This document shows, one piece after another, positions 10,101 through 17,126 of a DNA stretch of 40,390 nt. The number at the start of each line of letters is the position of its first letter. Position 1 is the stretch's first letter. A model generated the notes under the pieces. That model did no database searches. It worked only from the letters and a program-made list of their open reading frames with translations, and was not told the DNA's origin. The DNA is taken from assembly GCF_937127095.1 (NCBI RefSeq), contig NZ_CAKZLP010000081.1:1-40390 (forward strand), given 5' to 3'. A program made the translations under genes and the position numbers. The stretch is from an uncultured Amphritea sp. (GTDB lineage Bacteria > Pseudomonadota > Gammaproteobacteria > Pseudomonadales > Balneatricaceae).

Positions 10101-10807
10101 ACCCTCAGGCCACTCAATACCAGAAAACCCCGAAAGCGGATCTTGAGGTGCAGATCAGTGAACTCAATCATACCCTTGAACAGTTGGCGAAACGGGATGG
10201 TGAGATCGGTAATGAGTTAGCCTCAGACCAGACCCGGCGCAAAGATCAGCAGGCGCTGTTCGACAAGATCACCACCTACACCGAACACTACGACGATATT
10301 CAATACCTGCACTCACTGATCGGCTCGCAGAAAGGGGACAAGTTCCGTAAATTCGCTCAGGGCCTGACGCTGGATAATCTGGTGCACCTGGCTAACCAGC
10401 AGCTGGAACGACTGCATGGCCGCTATCTGCTGAAACGCAAACAGGATGCCGGGTTAGAGCTCAGCGTACTGGACACCTGGCAGGGGGATATCGAACGGGA
10501 TACCAAAACCCTCTCCGGCGGCGAAAGCTTTCTGGTGAGTCTGGCGCTGGCACTGGCGCTGTCCGATCTGGTCAGTCACAAAACCAGCATCGACTCCCTG
10601 TTCCTCGATGAAGGTTTCGGCACCCTGGACAGCGAAACCCTAGATATCGCCCTCGACGCGCTGGACAACCTCAACGCCTCCGGCAAGATGATCGGTGTCA
10701 TCAGCCATATCGAAGCGCTGAAAGAGCGTATTCCCGCACAGCTTCGAGTGATCAAAAAGAGTGGGTTAGGGGTCAGTGAGCTGGGGAGTGAGTATCGGGT
10801 GGAGTAG
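7133..10807 (+). CDS. sbcC: SbcC, ATPase/coiled-coil subunit of the SbcCD complex
   Basis: SbcC is the SMC/Rad50-like ATPase that gates SbcD. Walker A is GPTGAGKT (residues 37-44); the ABC signature LSGGES starts at residue 1127 and Walker B SLFLDEGFG has Asp1159-Glu1160. Between them lie two long glutamine-rich coiled coils that meet at the zinc hook CPLC (residues 598-601), through which two molecules dimerise. At 1224 residues it is longer than the 1048 of Escherichia coli SbcC, the extra length being in the coiled coils. It is coupled to sbcD by a 4-base overlap. Confidence 0.96.
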   Translation: MKILSLQFKNLNSLKGEWKIDFTRSPFVDNGLFAITGPTGAGKTTLLDAICLALYHQTPRLGQITTSTNEIMTRGTAECSAEVQFEVKGKAYRAHWSMRRSRGKADGNLQQADVELAEVATGTVLATQIKQKSETIEQITGLDFSRFTKSMLLSQGEFAAFLNAREAERAELLEELTGTEIYGQISERVHLHFAGAKQTLAELNSQAKGVQLLTEEQTQLLQQELTRLQQQQSELKVTLATSSAHLHWWLQYERALQDQTTSTERQKIVSEQFHQAQPDLLRLQQSEPAEQLRTPFILLQDARKQLENSQQAYIEKQQSEQALKTRMESAVATYEQQSVVLNTAKQQHEQQEQLINEQVVPLDQKISAEQTQLSEKERGIKETVAKRDSGQQQLTSVNGQISTQTQELETVEQYLQQHKADGSLKQYLGQWQVQAEQILAQEGVVTQLIEKQIGVQQQLTKLQNTHAADETQYQTALADTAKLEQVWQQANNASVAASGQGDIDTLEQQRERLNTDYTLLLELQQLSLRWQQLEKEQQEKQVSEKSEQAGQTKLIQTREQLLAQYTKQKQLVSALSKLVTQDEQLAQFRKDLKSGDACPLCGALEHPKLDGQLTDLSQAVKDRDDAIQELTAITDQGQETATALASVERHLQELAQRLNEIQTEQSALVQQWQQTATPLALDFPITDSESLQQYQAAEQVKRQQLADAIQQLKNLNKQRDDARQQWDNAQRATEKLSNKLQLSEQAIANLSKSLLDIQQDKNTGSEQLTAQRESFIAQLTEQGYQLPEAQALQQWLEAKRLDARQWDEFSTRKEQLSNQLNRLSIEQTHGQQQLNDLEKQLTELQQQRDQLSQSLQQLQTQRRDLFGDRVVSEARRERQLQLQSAENSYKAAQETRHQLSSEHNALQAELNSLQQALNGLQARLEQLQADWLTALSASPFSTEADFQQALLSEPERKALLEKKQQLDKELERATALLDHATQALQAIQEDPQATQYQKTPKADLEVQISELNHTLEQLAKRDGEIGNELASDQTRRKDQQALFDKITTYTEHYDDIQYLHSLIGSQKGDKFRKFAQGLTLDNLVHLANQQLERLHGRYLLKRKQDAGLELSVLDTWQGDIERDTKTLSGGESFLVSLALALALSDLVSHKTSIDSLFLDEGFGTLDSETLDIALDALDNLNASGKMIGVISHIEALKERIPAQLRVIKKSGLGVSELGSEYRVE

Positions 10808-10871
10808 GAGCTGCATCTATTGAATCCAATGGTTAATGTCGTTGGAATTTACACTACCCTGAAGATGATTC

Positions 10872-10919
10872 ACCACAGTACCCAAAGGGCATGCTAAGGA
10901 CACCGAGAGCACAGAGAAA
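10872..10919. repeat. dispersed ACCACAG...GGGCATGCTAAG repeat, copy 2
   Basis: Begins ACCACAGTACCCAAAGGGC and continues ATGCTAAGGACACCGAGAGC, then ACAGAGAAAT. It shares the AAAGGGCATGCTAAG core with the copies at 14034 and 23711 and the GGGCATGCTAAG part with the copy at 2225; here the REP-like palindrome is absent. Confidence 0.65.
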
Positions 10920-10940
10920 TTATGAGCGGTAAGGGCTTGA

Positions 10941-10967
10941 ACCCCTTTAGTCGGACCCCTTTAGTCG
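10941..10967. repeat. 13-bp tandem duplication at the left edge of the pseudogene
   Basis: ACCCCTTTAGTCG occurs at 10941-10953 and again at 10955-10967 with one base between. It sits where similarity to the cyclase family begins, so it may mark a slippage or joining event. Confidence 0.7.
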
Positions 10968-11196
10968 CTGGGGTTGGCATGGGACGGGAAGCACCCCTGT
11001 TTTTACTGGAACAGGGGGTGCGGGTTGTTGGAACTGATGCCTGGAGCTGGGATGCACCTTTCATTTTTATCGCGAAGCGGTTTAGCGAAGAAAAAAAATC
11101 CAGCTATCGTCTGGGAAGGTCATAAAGCGGGACGGGAGATAGCGTATGGACAGATGGAAAAACTCTCCAATCTAGAATCTCTACCTGCATACGGCT
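10961..11196 (+). pseudogene. internal fragment of a cyclase-family (kynurenine formamidase-like) gene, frameshifted
   Basis: In frame from 10961 one reads LVAGVGMGREAPLFLLEQ and then GVRVVGTDAWSWDAPF, a signature of cyclase-family metal-dependent hydrolases (PF04199). After the A8 run at 11091-11098 the match moves to the next frame: NPAIVWEGHKAGREIAYGQM and EKLSNLESLPAYGF, again characteristic of the same family. The N-terminal half and the last stretch of the domain (normally a CFPVKI...SAGW-like end) are missing on both sides. So this is a remnant with both ends lost and one frameshift. Its right end abuts the cassette-type gene at 11197, suggesting a rearrangement junction near 11195. 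The codon pattern remains readable, so decay looks fairly recent. Confidence 0.8.
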
Positions 11197-11400
11197 TTAT
11201 TTGACTTTTTGTTTGGGTGATTTGTCTATTGATTTATCATCTGTTAGACACTTCAGTTCAGCGACGACATTGTATTTTTCAACTAAATAGGCGGCACAAA
11301 AATTAGCCGGCTGTTTAAAGAACCGCCAGCGTTTAATAATGCCGCCTATTTTTTCCACACATTTATCAAATTCTTGCTCAGTGTTTATTTGTTTATTCAT
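11197..11400 (-). CDS. hypothetical protein, integron-cassette type
   Basis: A 67-residue reading frame starting ATG at 11400, six bases past the attC boundary on the minus strand, the usual spacing of a gene in an integron cassette. The product is lysine-rich at its C terminus and has cysteines in DKCVEK, NFCAAY and ELKCLT; I recognise no family. No clear ribosome site precedes the ATG. Its own 3' attC is not present: the frame ends directly at the cyclase fragment, so the cassette appears truncated. It could be non-functional. Confidence 0.5.
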   Translation of the reverse strand: MNKQINTEQEFDKCVEKIGGIIKRWRFFKQPANFCAAYLVEKYNVVAELKCLTDDKSIDKSPKQKVK

Positions 11401-11406
11401 AGTAAA

Positions 11407-11480
11407 ACATAACGCCCGGCTTAGGGGCTGACTTGTAGCCGCGCAAGCCCCGAAGGGGCGACAACAGCCGTTTGTTATGT
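11407..11480 (-). mobile_element. integron attC recombination site (74 bp)
   Basis: On the minus strand the site runs from ACATAAC (11480-11474) to GTTATGT (11413-11407), perfect 7-bp complementary ends of the R''/R' kind. Next to the left arm is AAACGGCTGTTGTCG and before the right arm GTCAGCCCCTAAGCCGGGC; the latter closely matches the right part of Vibrio-type repeats (GTCAGCCCCTTAGGCGGGCG). The middle holds a GCCCC-TTC-GGGGC hairpin. Orientation puts the site after the gene 11496-11867 and before the gene 11197-11400, exactly a cassette array read on the minus strand. No integrase gene is in the window. Confidence 0.85.
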
Positions 11481-11495
11481 GACTTGATGGAAAGA

Positions 11496-11867
11496 CTAAG
11501 CACCGGATTTAACCATATCTCTGATTTTTACTGCTTTCTCGAAATGATCCAGTTGGTGAGTTTCAATCCACCACCGTGCCGCTTCCATGAGAACTTCGGG
11601 CTGATCGTTTTTGTTTTTGAAAAATGCGTAAAACGATAACCCTACTCCTGATCCTTTCTGATCGATTTTTCGCTCGCATACTTCAATAATTGTTTCTCTA
11701 AGCTCTTTCCGCAAAGCAATATTCCTTTGGGTTGATCCATAACATTTTAATTCTGCCCATGCGCGTTTTGACGCCGCAAGACTGAGGATGAGAGAGTTGT
11801 ATCTATCTGAAGTAAAAAAGAAATTATGAAGCACGCTATTGTTCATCCCCTGAAAAAACGCTAGCAC
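11496..11867 (-). CDS. hypothetical protein of an integron cassette
   Basis: A frame of 123 codons from a GTG at 11867, or 116 from the ATG at 11846; an in-frame stop lies 12 bases upstream of the GTG. Neither start has a convincing ribosome site (AGGGG touches the ATG directly). The predicted protein is soluble, with a charged middle (ALRKELRETIIEVCERKIDQ) and a C-terminal WWIETHQLDHFEKAVKIRD helix. I do not recognise a family. It ends 15 bases before the attC site, the arrangement expected of a cassette gene. Function unknown. Confidence 0.55.
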   Translation of the reverse strand: MLAFFQGMNNSVLHNFFFTSDRYNSLILSLAASKRAWAELKCYGSTQRNIALRKELRETIIEVCERKIDQKGSGVGLSFYAFFKNKNDQPEVLMEAARWWIETHQLDHFEKAVKIRDMVKSGA

Positions 11868-12238
11868 GGTTTGCTGTTGTTAATGGCGCGCTTTGTCGCC
11901 TGTCATACTTCCTATCTGACTGATCATGCACCACATCTAAAGGTTATTCCAGTGCCAAACCGACGTTCAGCGACAAAGCGCTTTGATCCTTTTAGCTATG
12001 TGCCCTCTTTAGTTGAGAAGCAACTGTGGTCATAGGAAAGGCTGCTTTTTTCAAACAACTCTAAACTATCTGTTTTCTTATAAAGTACCATAATAGTTAC
12101 TTTGTATGCACTAAATAGAGTTAATGTGACCAAATTCGGACTCTGTTTTATGGTTTGTTGACGGATGGAGGTTAATGTCCTAAATTCTATACATAAGTCT
12201 TTCTGATAACAGTTAATGTAACTGATAAGGTGCTTTGT
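11868..12238. other. gap between cassette gene and hipBA: long inverted repeat and promoter region
   Basis: No gene is evident. A perfect 12-bp inverted repeat GCGCTTTGTCGC (11888-11899) / GCGACAAAGCGC (11970-11981) is separated by 70 bases. Further right are AAAGTA (12082-12087) / TACTTT (12098-12103) and three TTAATGT words (near 12120, 12172 and 12213) ahead of hipB. The divergent promoters of the cassette gene and of hipBA should lie here. Confidence 0.6.
12210..12224. promoter_or_regulatory. candidate HipB operator ahead of hipBA
   Basis: CAGTTA-ATG-TAACTG is a perfect 6-bp dyad with a 3-bp centre, 15 bases upstream of the hipB start. HipB-type antitoxins repress their own operon by binding such palindromes next to the start; the half-site TTAATGT recurs upstream. 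Inferred from position and symmetry only. Confidence 0.5.
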
Positions 12239-12565
12239 ATGGTGAATGGTAAGTCTGCCTTTGCACTGGCTGAAGAGCTGGGGGAGCGTTTAAAGCAAGC
12301 CCGATTAAATCGGGATCTGACTCAGTCTGAAGTGGCTGCCTTAGCCGGTGTTGCCCGTAAAACCGTCTTAAATGCCGAAAAAGGTAAAGCTCAGCTGGAA
12401 ATATTTATCGCTATCATGATCGCGCTGGATCTGACGGAGCAGCTGAATCTGTTTCTGCCAAAGCAGGAAATATCCCCCCTGCAGCTGGTCAAACTGCAGG
12501 GTAAAAAACGGCAAAGAGCATCAGGCCGGCGTCGGGAACGTGAAGAGGATAAGGCTGAATGGTAA
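12239..12565 (+). CDS. HipB-like antitoxin, XRE-family DNA-binding protein
   Basis: A 108-residue protein with an XRE helix-turn-helix at about residues 17-70 (LGERLKQARLNRDLTQSEV, LAGVARKTVLNAEKGKA) and a basic C-terminal tail GKKRQRASGRRREREE. Such proteins bind and neutralise the HipA kinase and repress the operon. The ATG at 12239 has AAGG 9 bases upstream; a GTG three codons earlier is possible. The stop overlaps the start region of hipA by 7 bases, so the pair is translationally coupled. Confidence 0.88.
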   Translation: MVNGKSAFALAEELGERLKQARLNRDLTQSEVAALAGVARKTVLNAEKGKAQLEIFIAIMIALDLTEQLNLFLPKQEISPLQLVKLQGKKRQRASGRRREREEDKAEW

Positions 12566-13875
12566 TGGAAGTACTCAATATCCGCTATCAGGAGCATGAT
12601 GTCGGCGCCGTTAGCTTTGATAGTGATACAGGGGTTGGTGCTTTTGAATACGACCCTGGCTTTATAAAAAAAGGGATTGAGCTTTCCCCTGTAAAGATGC
12701 CTTTATCAACACGAATATTTAGTTTTCCGGAACTGGATTTCAACACCTTCAAAGGCTTGCCCGGATTAATCGCCGACTCTTTGCCCGATGATTTCGGTAA
12801 TACAGTACTGAACGCATGGGTCGCTGCCCAGGGTAAGTCGCCGAGTGAGATTACTCCCCTGCAGCGGCTTCAATATACGGGAAAAAGAGGGATGGGGGCG
12901 CTTGAGTATGCACCAGCAACAAAGTTGCGTAGTCTCAATGCCTCGCAACAGGTCGAGATTCAGTCTCTTGTCGCTATCGCCCAGGATATTCTGGACTCCC
13001 GTGGCCGCTTCACCATCGAACTCAATCAGGATCAGCAGGAAGATCGTGAAGCGATGCTCGCTTTACTTTCCGTTGGCACCAGTGCAGGCGGAGCAAGACC
13101 TAAAGCGGTACTGGCATTCAATGATGATTTTTCCCAGGTTCGCTCGGGGCAGGCGACGATTCCTGAAGGTTATACGCATTATCTGATGAAGTTCGACGGC
13201 GTCAGTGAGCACAATACCCATCAGGAAACCTTTGGTGATCCTCTGGGCTATGGCGCGATGGAGTTTGTTTATCATCTGATGGCCAAAAGCTGTGGTATTG
13301 AGATGATGCCCTGCCGGTTACTTCAGGAGGGTGACAGAAGGCATTTTATTACTCAGCGCTTTGACCGGATGGGCAACCAGAAAATCCATGTTCAGACACT
13401 CAACGGCCTGGCACATGTTGATTACAAAAAACCAGGCTCATTTTCCTATGCCGAAATATTCGGTATCGCCCGGCAACTAAAACTTCCAGCCACAGAGGCT
13501 GAACAGATACTCAGGCGTATGGTCTTTAATATCATTGCCCGCAACCATGATGATCATGCCAAAAACTTTGCGTTTATTTTGCAGAATGAAAAGTGGTCAC
13601 TCGCACCGGCATACGATTTAGCTTATAGCTATAAGCCTGGCAGTAAATGGGTTAGCAGCCATTGGATGAGTCTGAACGGTAAACGAGATAACTTCACCCG
13701 TGCTGACTTTTACAGTCTGGAGACGTTAAGCCCTCTGTTCAACAGGCGTAAGATCGACACTATTATGGATGAAACAATCGAGCATCTGTCCAACTGGCCA
13801 GCCTTAGCCCGTGAGTGGAGTGTACCTCAGTCGCTCATCACGGAAATAAGCTCGAATTTGCGACTTAATCTGTAA
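12559..13875 (+). CDS. HipA-like serine/threonine kinase toxin
   Basis: This 438-residue protein has the HipA architecture: an N-terminal N1 domain (to about 115, with FKGLPGLIADSLPDDFGN) and a C-terminal kinase fold. Kinase motifs visible are the P-loop-like GTSAGGARPK (173-182), the lysine in YLMKFDG, TQRFDR, the catalytic FNIIARNHDDHAKNF (323-337, with Asp331/Asp332) and the PAYDLAY metal-binding segment (350-356). HipA of Escherichia coli phosphorylates glutamyl-tRNA synthetase and induces persistence; the target of this protein is not known. All key residues look intact, so the toxin should be active unless held by HipB. It is next to an integron-cassette remnant, consistent with an accessory region. 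Confidence 0.92.
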   Translation: MVMEVLNIRYQEHDVGAVSFDSDTGVGAFEYDPGFIKKGIELSPVKMPLSTRIFSFPELDFNTFKGLPGLIADSLPDDFGNTVLNAWVAAQGKSPSEITPLQRLQYTGKRGMGALEYAPATKLRSLNASQQVEIQSLVAIAQDILDSRGRFTIELNQDQQEDREAMLALLSVGTSAGGARPKAVLAFNDDFSQVRSGQATIPEGYTHYLMKFDGVSEHNTHQETFGDPLGYGAMEFVYHLMAKSCGIEMMPCRLLQEGDRRHFITQRFDRMGNQKIHVQTLNGLAHVDYKKPGSFSYAEIFGIARQLKLPATEAEQILRRMVFNIIARNHDDHAKNFAFILQNEKWSLAPAYDLAYSYKPGSKWVSSHWMSLNGKRDNFTRADFYSLETLSPLFNRRKIDTIMDETIEHLSNWPALAREWSVPQSLITEISSNLRLNL

Positions 13876-14295
13876 CCGCTGCAAGTGGCCAGGTAACAGA
13901 CTGTGGAGTAGGGCTAGATCAAAGCCCGATCATTTCATTTGTCCGAACGCTGTTAGCCAGGTTCTTTGTGGGAGCGACGCCCTCGTCGCGATGAAGCTAT
14001 CAGCAGGCAAAAGGCATAATCAATCGCCGCGAGGTACCCAAAGGGCATGCTAAGAGCACAGAGATAAAAACGACTCCTACACCCAGGCATCACCCCATTT
14101 ACATACCAGCAAAATTTATTGTAAATCCGGTTTCTATTTGCCACGGTTTACCCGTAAAATAGCCCTGCGCTGGCGCATTATGATTGGATAGTTTTCCAAC
14201 TACTGTCTGAAAATCAATATGTTACTTGTGGCTCTCAGTGGTCATTGATATTGTGGCTCAGGAATGCTGTGGACAGTCGCTATACACGGAGCCTC
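13876..14295. other. gene-free spacer after hipA
   Basis: The left part holds the composite repeat described at 13968. From about 14090 to 14295 I see AT-rich unique sequence without a convincing gene, terminator or RNA. An open frame crossing 13953-14144 on the minus strand is read through the repeat and is not credible. Confidence 0.5.
13968..14066. repeat. composite dispersed repeat, copy 3 (REP-like palindrome plus GGGCATGCTAAG core)
   Basis: The REP-like part GTGGGAGCGACGCCCTCGTC contains the stem GCGACG / CGTCGC (13974-13989). The second part, GTACCCAAAGGGCATGCTAA followed by GAGCACAGAGATAAAA, runs from 14034. The same two modules are combined at 2263-2340. Confidence 0.65.
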
Positions 14296-14403
14296 ATGAA
14301 AGGGATTTTTTCAAAAGTGCTTTTAACTCAGATAGTTAGACTTTTTTACTCAGATCTGTTTTCTGTGCATAGCCGTACGCACGCAAGACCTGTTTCGGAG
14401 TAA
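14296..14403 (+). CDS. possible small protein, 35 residues
   Basis: ATG at 14296 with GGAG 6 bases upstream; the product begins MKGIFSKVLLTQIVRLFYSD and ends THARPVSE. Its stop lies 3 bases before the start of the next tiny frame, whose ribosome site (GGAG) is formed by the last codons of this one. No family is recognised. It could be a leader peptide or chance; evidence is only the ribosome site and the tight packing. Confidence 0.3.
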   Translation: MKGIFSKVLLTQIVRLFYSDLFSVHSRTHARPVSE

Positions 14404-14406
14404 ACG

Positions 14407-14526
14407 ATGGATAACATTGATGTTGCTCCAAACACGATAGTTTTTACCGATTTCATACAACAATGCCTGTCTCCATGCTGCTTGTTTATATGGATATTTA
14501 CTAAAGCTTATTCCTTAAAATTTTAA
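14407..14526 (+). CDS. possible small protein, 39 residues, cysteine-rich hydrophobic centre
   Basis: ATG at 14407 with GGAG 7 bases upstream. The centre QQCLSPCCLFIWIF is hydrophobic with three cysteines. It ends 12 bases before the DUF945 gene, so the two could be co-translated. No family is recognised and coding status is uncertain. Confidence 0.32.
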   Translation: MDNIDVAPNTIVFTDFIQQCLSPCCLFIWIFTKAYSLKF

Positions 14527-14538
14527 TCTGGATGAAAA

Positions 14539-15885
14539 ATGAAGAAACGTATTATTGTTGGTCTGGTAGCCGTTGCCGCGGTAGCCGGTGGGCTGCCTTA
14601 TGTCACAGGGTATGTTGCAGAGTCACAAGCTAAGCAGTCGATTGCTGACCTGAACTTACAATCACAGTCACGCTACGGACAGATTGAAATTGTAAAATAT
14701 GAGCGTGGCTATAATGCGACTTATGCTGAATATAAATGGGTCACCAATCCCGAGCTGGAACAAGAGCTCCCCATCGGTGAGATAGTGATTAGCTGTGACG
14801 GTGTGCACAACATGCTCAGTTACGACTATTCATGCATTCTGAAAAATATGGGGCTTCAGGAAGAGCAGATCCGGGCAGCCTTTAAAGGGAAAGCCCCCAT
14901 CACGATTGAAGGTACTATTGGCCTGACAGGTGACGAAACCTCTCAGGTGACCATTAATCCTCTCGAAATAATCACTGAGCAAGGTGCCAGAATTACATCA
15001 GACGGTGGCCGCATGAATTCCACTGCCAATGCTTCATTGTCAGAGATTAGCGGTGTTGGCACGTTCTCACCTATCACCGTGCTGGCGGCTTCCGGGGTGG
15101 AGGTTCGCATCAGCGAGTCCACTTTTACACTGGATGGCTCGATGTATGAAAAGAAATTTTTTATGGGTGACAGCGTGTTTAACGTTGATGACATAACAGT
15201 TGTTGCCCCAATGCTGGAAGCGCCTCTTTCGGTTAAAGGCGTCTCCATGGTGTCTAATAGCGATGTTAACGATGGTCTGTACAACGGTAAAGGCAGCTTG
15301 AATGTCGCTGAATTTACGCTGCCTGCGTCACTCAATAACAGAACAAACAAAGATGTTCTGGTCAAGAATGTGACCATAGGCACCAGCTTTGCTGATACCC
15401 CATTTGCACCGATAGCGAAGTTGACGGATTACACTCAGAAGCTGGCAGAGCAGATGTCAGAATCAGGGGCGGTTGATCCGGGTATGGTTGGGATGGATGA
15501 ACAGTTTCTCAGAGAACAAGTGTTAGCGCTATTGAAGAAAGACCTGGCGATCAACCTCTGGGTGAATTCAGAAGTGAATGATGGGGCACTGAAATCTCAC
15601 GTGAACACTGTGTTAACCAAAGATATCACTGAGGAATTCATCTCTGAACTGGAAACCGGTGGCGCGTTAGCTGCACTAAAACTATTGCAGCAGGTTGATC
15701 TGGATATCTTAGTCGCCATTCCTAATAGCGTCACCGAGCTCTCTCCGGAAGTGGCCATGATGGCCGCGATGAGCAACAAGTTTGTGGCGGATGCCTCAGG
15801 ATTAACGGCAGCGCTGATGCTTAAAGAGGGTGCCATCACCCTCAATGGTGAACCCACTTCGATTGAAGCCCTGATGCGTAACTAA
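14539..15885 (+). CDS. DUF945 (YdgA-like) envelope protein
   Basis: A 448-residue protein with an N-terminal signal or anchor (MKKRIIVGLVAVAAVAGGLP) and the DUF945 pattern: YVAESQAKQSIADLN early, KYERGYNATYAEYKW, and a beta-rich repeat-like body that ends with a C-terminal helix-forming region. Family members such as YdgA are anchored in the inner membrane and face the periplasm; molecular role is not established. The ribosome site is weak (GGAT 5 bases upstream). Two tiny frames with better ribosome sites lie just ahead. Confidence 0.8.
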   Translation: MKKRIIVGLVAVAAVAGGLPYVTGYVAESQAKQSIADLNLQSQSRYGQIEIVKYERGYNATYAEYKWVTNPELEQELPIGEIVISCDGVHNMLSYDYSCILKNMGLQEEQIRAAFKGKAPITIEGTIGLTGDETSQVTINPLEIITEQGARITSDGGRMNSTANASLSEISGVGTFSPITVLAASGVEVRISESTFTLDGSMYEKKFFMGDSVFNVDDITVVAPMLEAPLSVKGVSMVSNSDVNDGLYNGKGSLNVAEFTLPASLNNRTNKDVLVKNVTIGTSFADTPFAPIAKLTDYTQKLAEQMSESGAVDPGMVGMDEQFLREQVLALLKKDLAINLWVNSEVNDGALKSHVNTVLTKDITEEFISELETGGALAALKLLQQVDLDILVAIPNSVTELSPEVAMMAAMSNKFVADASGLTAALMLKEGAITLNGEPTSIEALMRN

Positions 15886-15982
15886 GGTGATTCACCACTG
15901 ATCACGCCACAGGCGTTGCAGGTACTAAGACGGTTGTAGTGTCTGAGATCGATGGGTGAATCAATGTCTGAAAGGTATAACA

Positions 15983-16012
15983 AAAAGGCCGCTCATCACT
16001 GAGCGGCCTTTT
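15983..16012. terminator. bidirectional terminator between DUF945 and LysR genes
   Basis: AAAAGGCCGCTCA / TGAGCGGCCTTTT form a 13-bp stem with loop TCAC. The hairpin is almost identical to that at 18217-18246. Confidence 0.92.
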
Positions 16013-16065
16013 CGGTTGTAGTTTTTTTATCTTGGCTCGGCAGCAAGCTTGTCTATTCAGAATAG

Positions 16066-17004
16066 CTATTTGCTTCGCTTCTCAGGGTGATTATGGTGGC
16101 TAAACTCGGTCACCATATAATCGACAAAAGCCCGAATCTGGTTCGGGATGAATCGGGATTGTGCATATTGCAGAATGACCTGTCCCTGATAGTTTCCTGA
16201 GACATGCCAGTCGGGTAAAACCTGAATCAATGCCCCCGATTGCATCTCTTGTTGCGCGGCAAAGTCTGGAAAAATAGTGATGCCCATACTGCGAAGTGCA
16301 GCGGCTTTTCGAATTTCGCTGTGATTTGCAGCGAACCTCTGATTGGTTTTGATGGTGACTTTCTGGTGAGCTTTGGTGAAAGTCCAGTCATCATCACAGG
16401 CTTCTTCACCTAATGTAATGCACTGATGATGAACTAAATCATGCGGGTGGGTGGGTGTTCCTGCATTTTCCAGGTAGGCAGGGCTGGCGCACATGACTAA
16501 TGCTGAATGGGTTAACGTTTTCGATATTAGCCCTTCTAATGGCTGTTGAGTCAGTCGAAAAATCACATCGACGTCTTCACTGATTGGGTGAATAAAACGG
16601 TCTGTGACGTTTAGTTTTATCTTAATTCCGGGATATAACTCGCAAAAATCGAATATTAGCGGTGACAAAATCTGCTTTGCGAAGGCCTTCGGTGCAGCAA
16701 TCGATAGTATGCCAGTGGTGACATCCTGTGTGCTTTCTGCGGCCTGTATGGCTGCTTTGGCAGATTCCAGCATGTGTTTACATTGTTGATAGACGTCTTG
16801 TCCTGCCATGCTCAGGCGAACTTGTCTGGTCGTTCGCTCGAGTAGTTTTATGTTCAGACTTTGTTCCAGTCTGTGTATTGAACGGCTGACTGAAGAAGTT
16901 GCCATTGCCAGTTTTTTCGCTGCTTTGGTAAAGTTTTGTTCCTCTGCCACTGCAACAAAAATAGCCATTTCCGTTAGCAGAGGAATTAGTTCATTGTTGT
17001 TCAA
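16066..17004 (-). CDS. LysR-family transcriptional regulator
   Basis: A 312-residue LysR protein. The N-terminal winged helix-turn-helix is FTKAAKKLAMATSSVSRSIH followed by RLEQSLNIKLLERTTRQVRLS. The effector domain starts near residue 90 (GILSIAAPKAFAKQILSPLI). It resembles the CrgA/DmlR-like subgroup. The start is a TTG at 17004, chosen because AAGGA lies 10 bases upstream and the family usually has about 12 residues before the MAIFVAV segment; the first ATG in frame (16968) would remove them. It is divergent from the small gene and EamA transporter at 17127, the classic arrangement of a LysR protein and its target. Confidence 0.9.
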   Translation of the reverse strand: MNNNELIPLLTEMAIFVAVAEEQNFTKAAKKLAMATSSVSRSIHRLEQSLNIKLLERTTRQVRLSMAGQDVYQQCKHMLESAKAAIQAAESTQDVTTGILSIAAPKAFAKQILSPLIFDFCELYPGIKIKLNVTDRFIHPISEDVDVIFRLTQQPLEGLISKTLTHSALVMCASPAYLENAGTPTHPHDLVHHQCITLGEEACDDDWTFTKAHQKVTIKTNQRFAANHSEIRKAAALRSMGITIFPDFAAQQEMQSGALIQVLPDWHVSGNYQGQVILQYAQSRFIPNQIRAFVDYMVTEFSHHNHPEKRSK

Positions 17005-17126
17005 AGTGCAATTATCCTTTGCTTCTACGATGTATTGTACCAGAAATATAAGTAGCTATTATGCTTGGTGTCAACATAGCGCTCACCTTATATATTTTTA
17101 AGGATCAGGTTTTTAAGGAAGAAAAC

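Noticed and set aside
10922..11125. Intact 67-residue gene after sbcC
   Set aside because: Its first part is only the beginning of the cyclase fragment and the family match continues in another frame after the A8 run, so it is a pseudogene remnant.
13953..14144. 63-codon minus-strand frame after hipA
   Set aside because: It crosses the composite dispersed repeat, has no ribosome site and no family resemblance.
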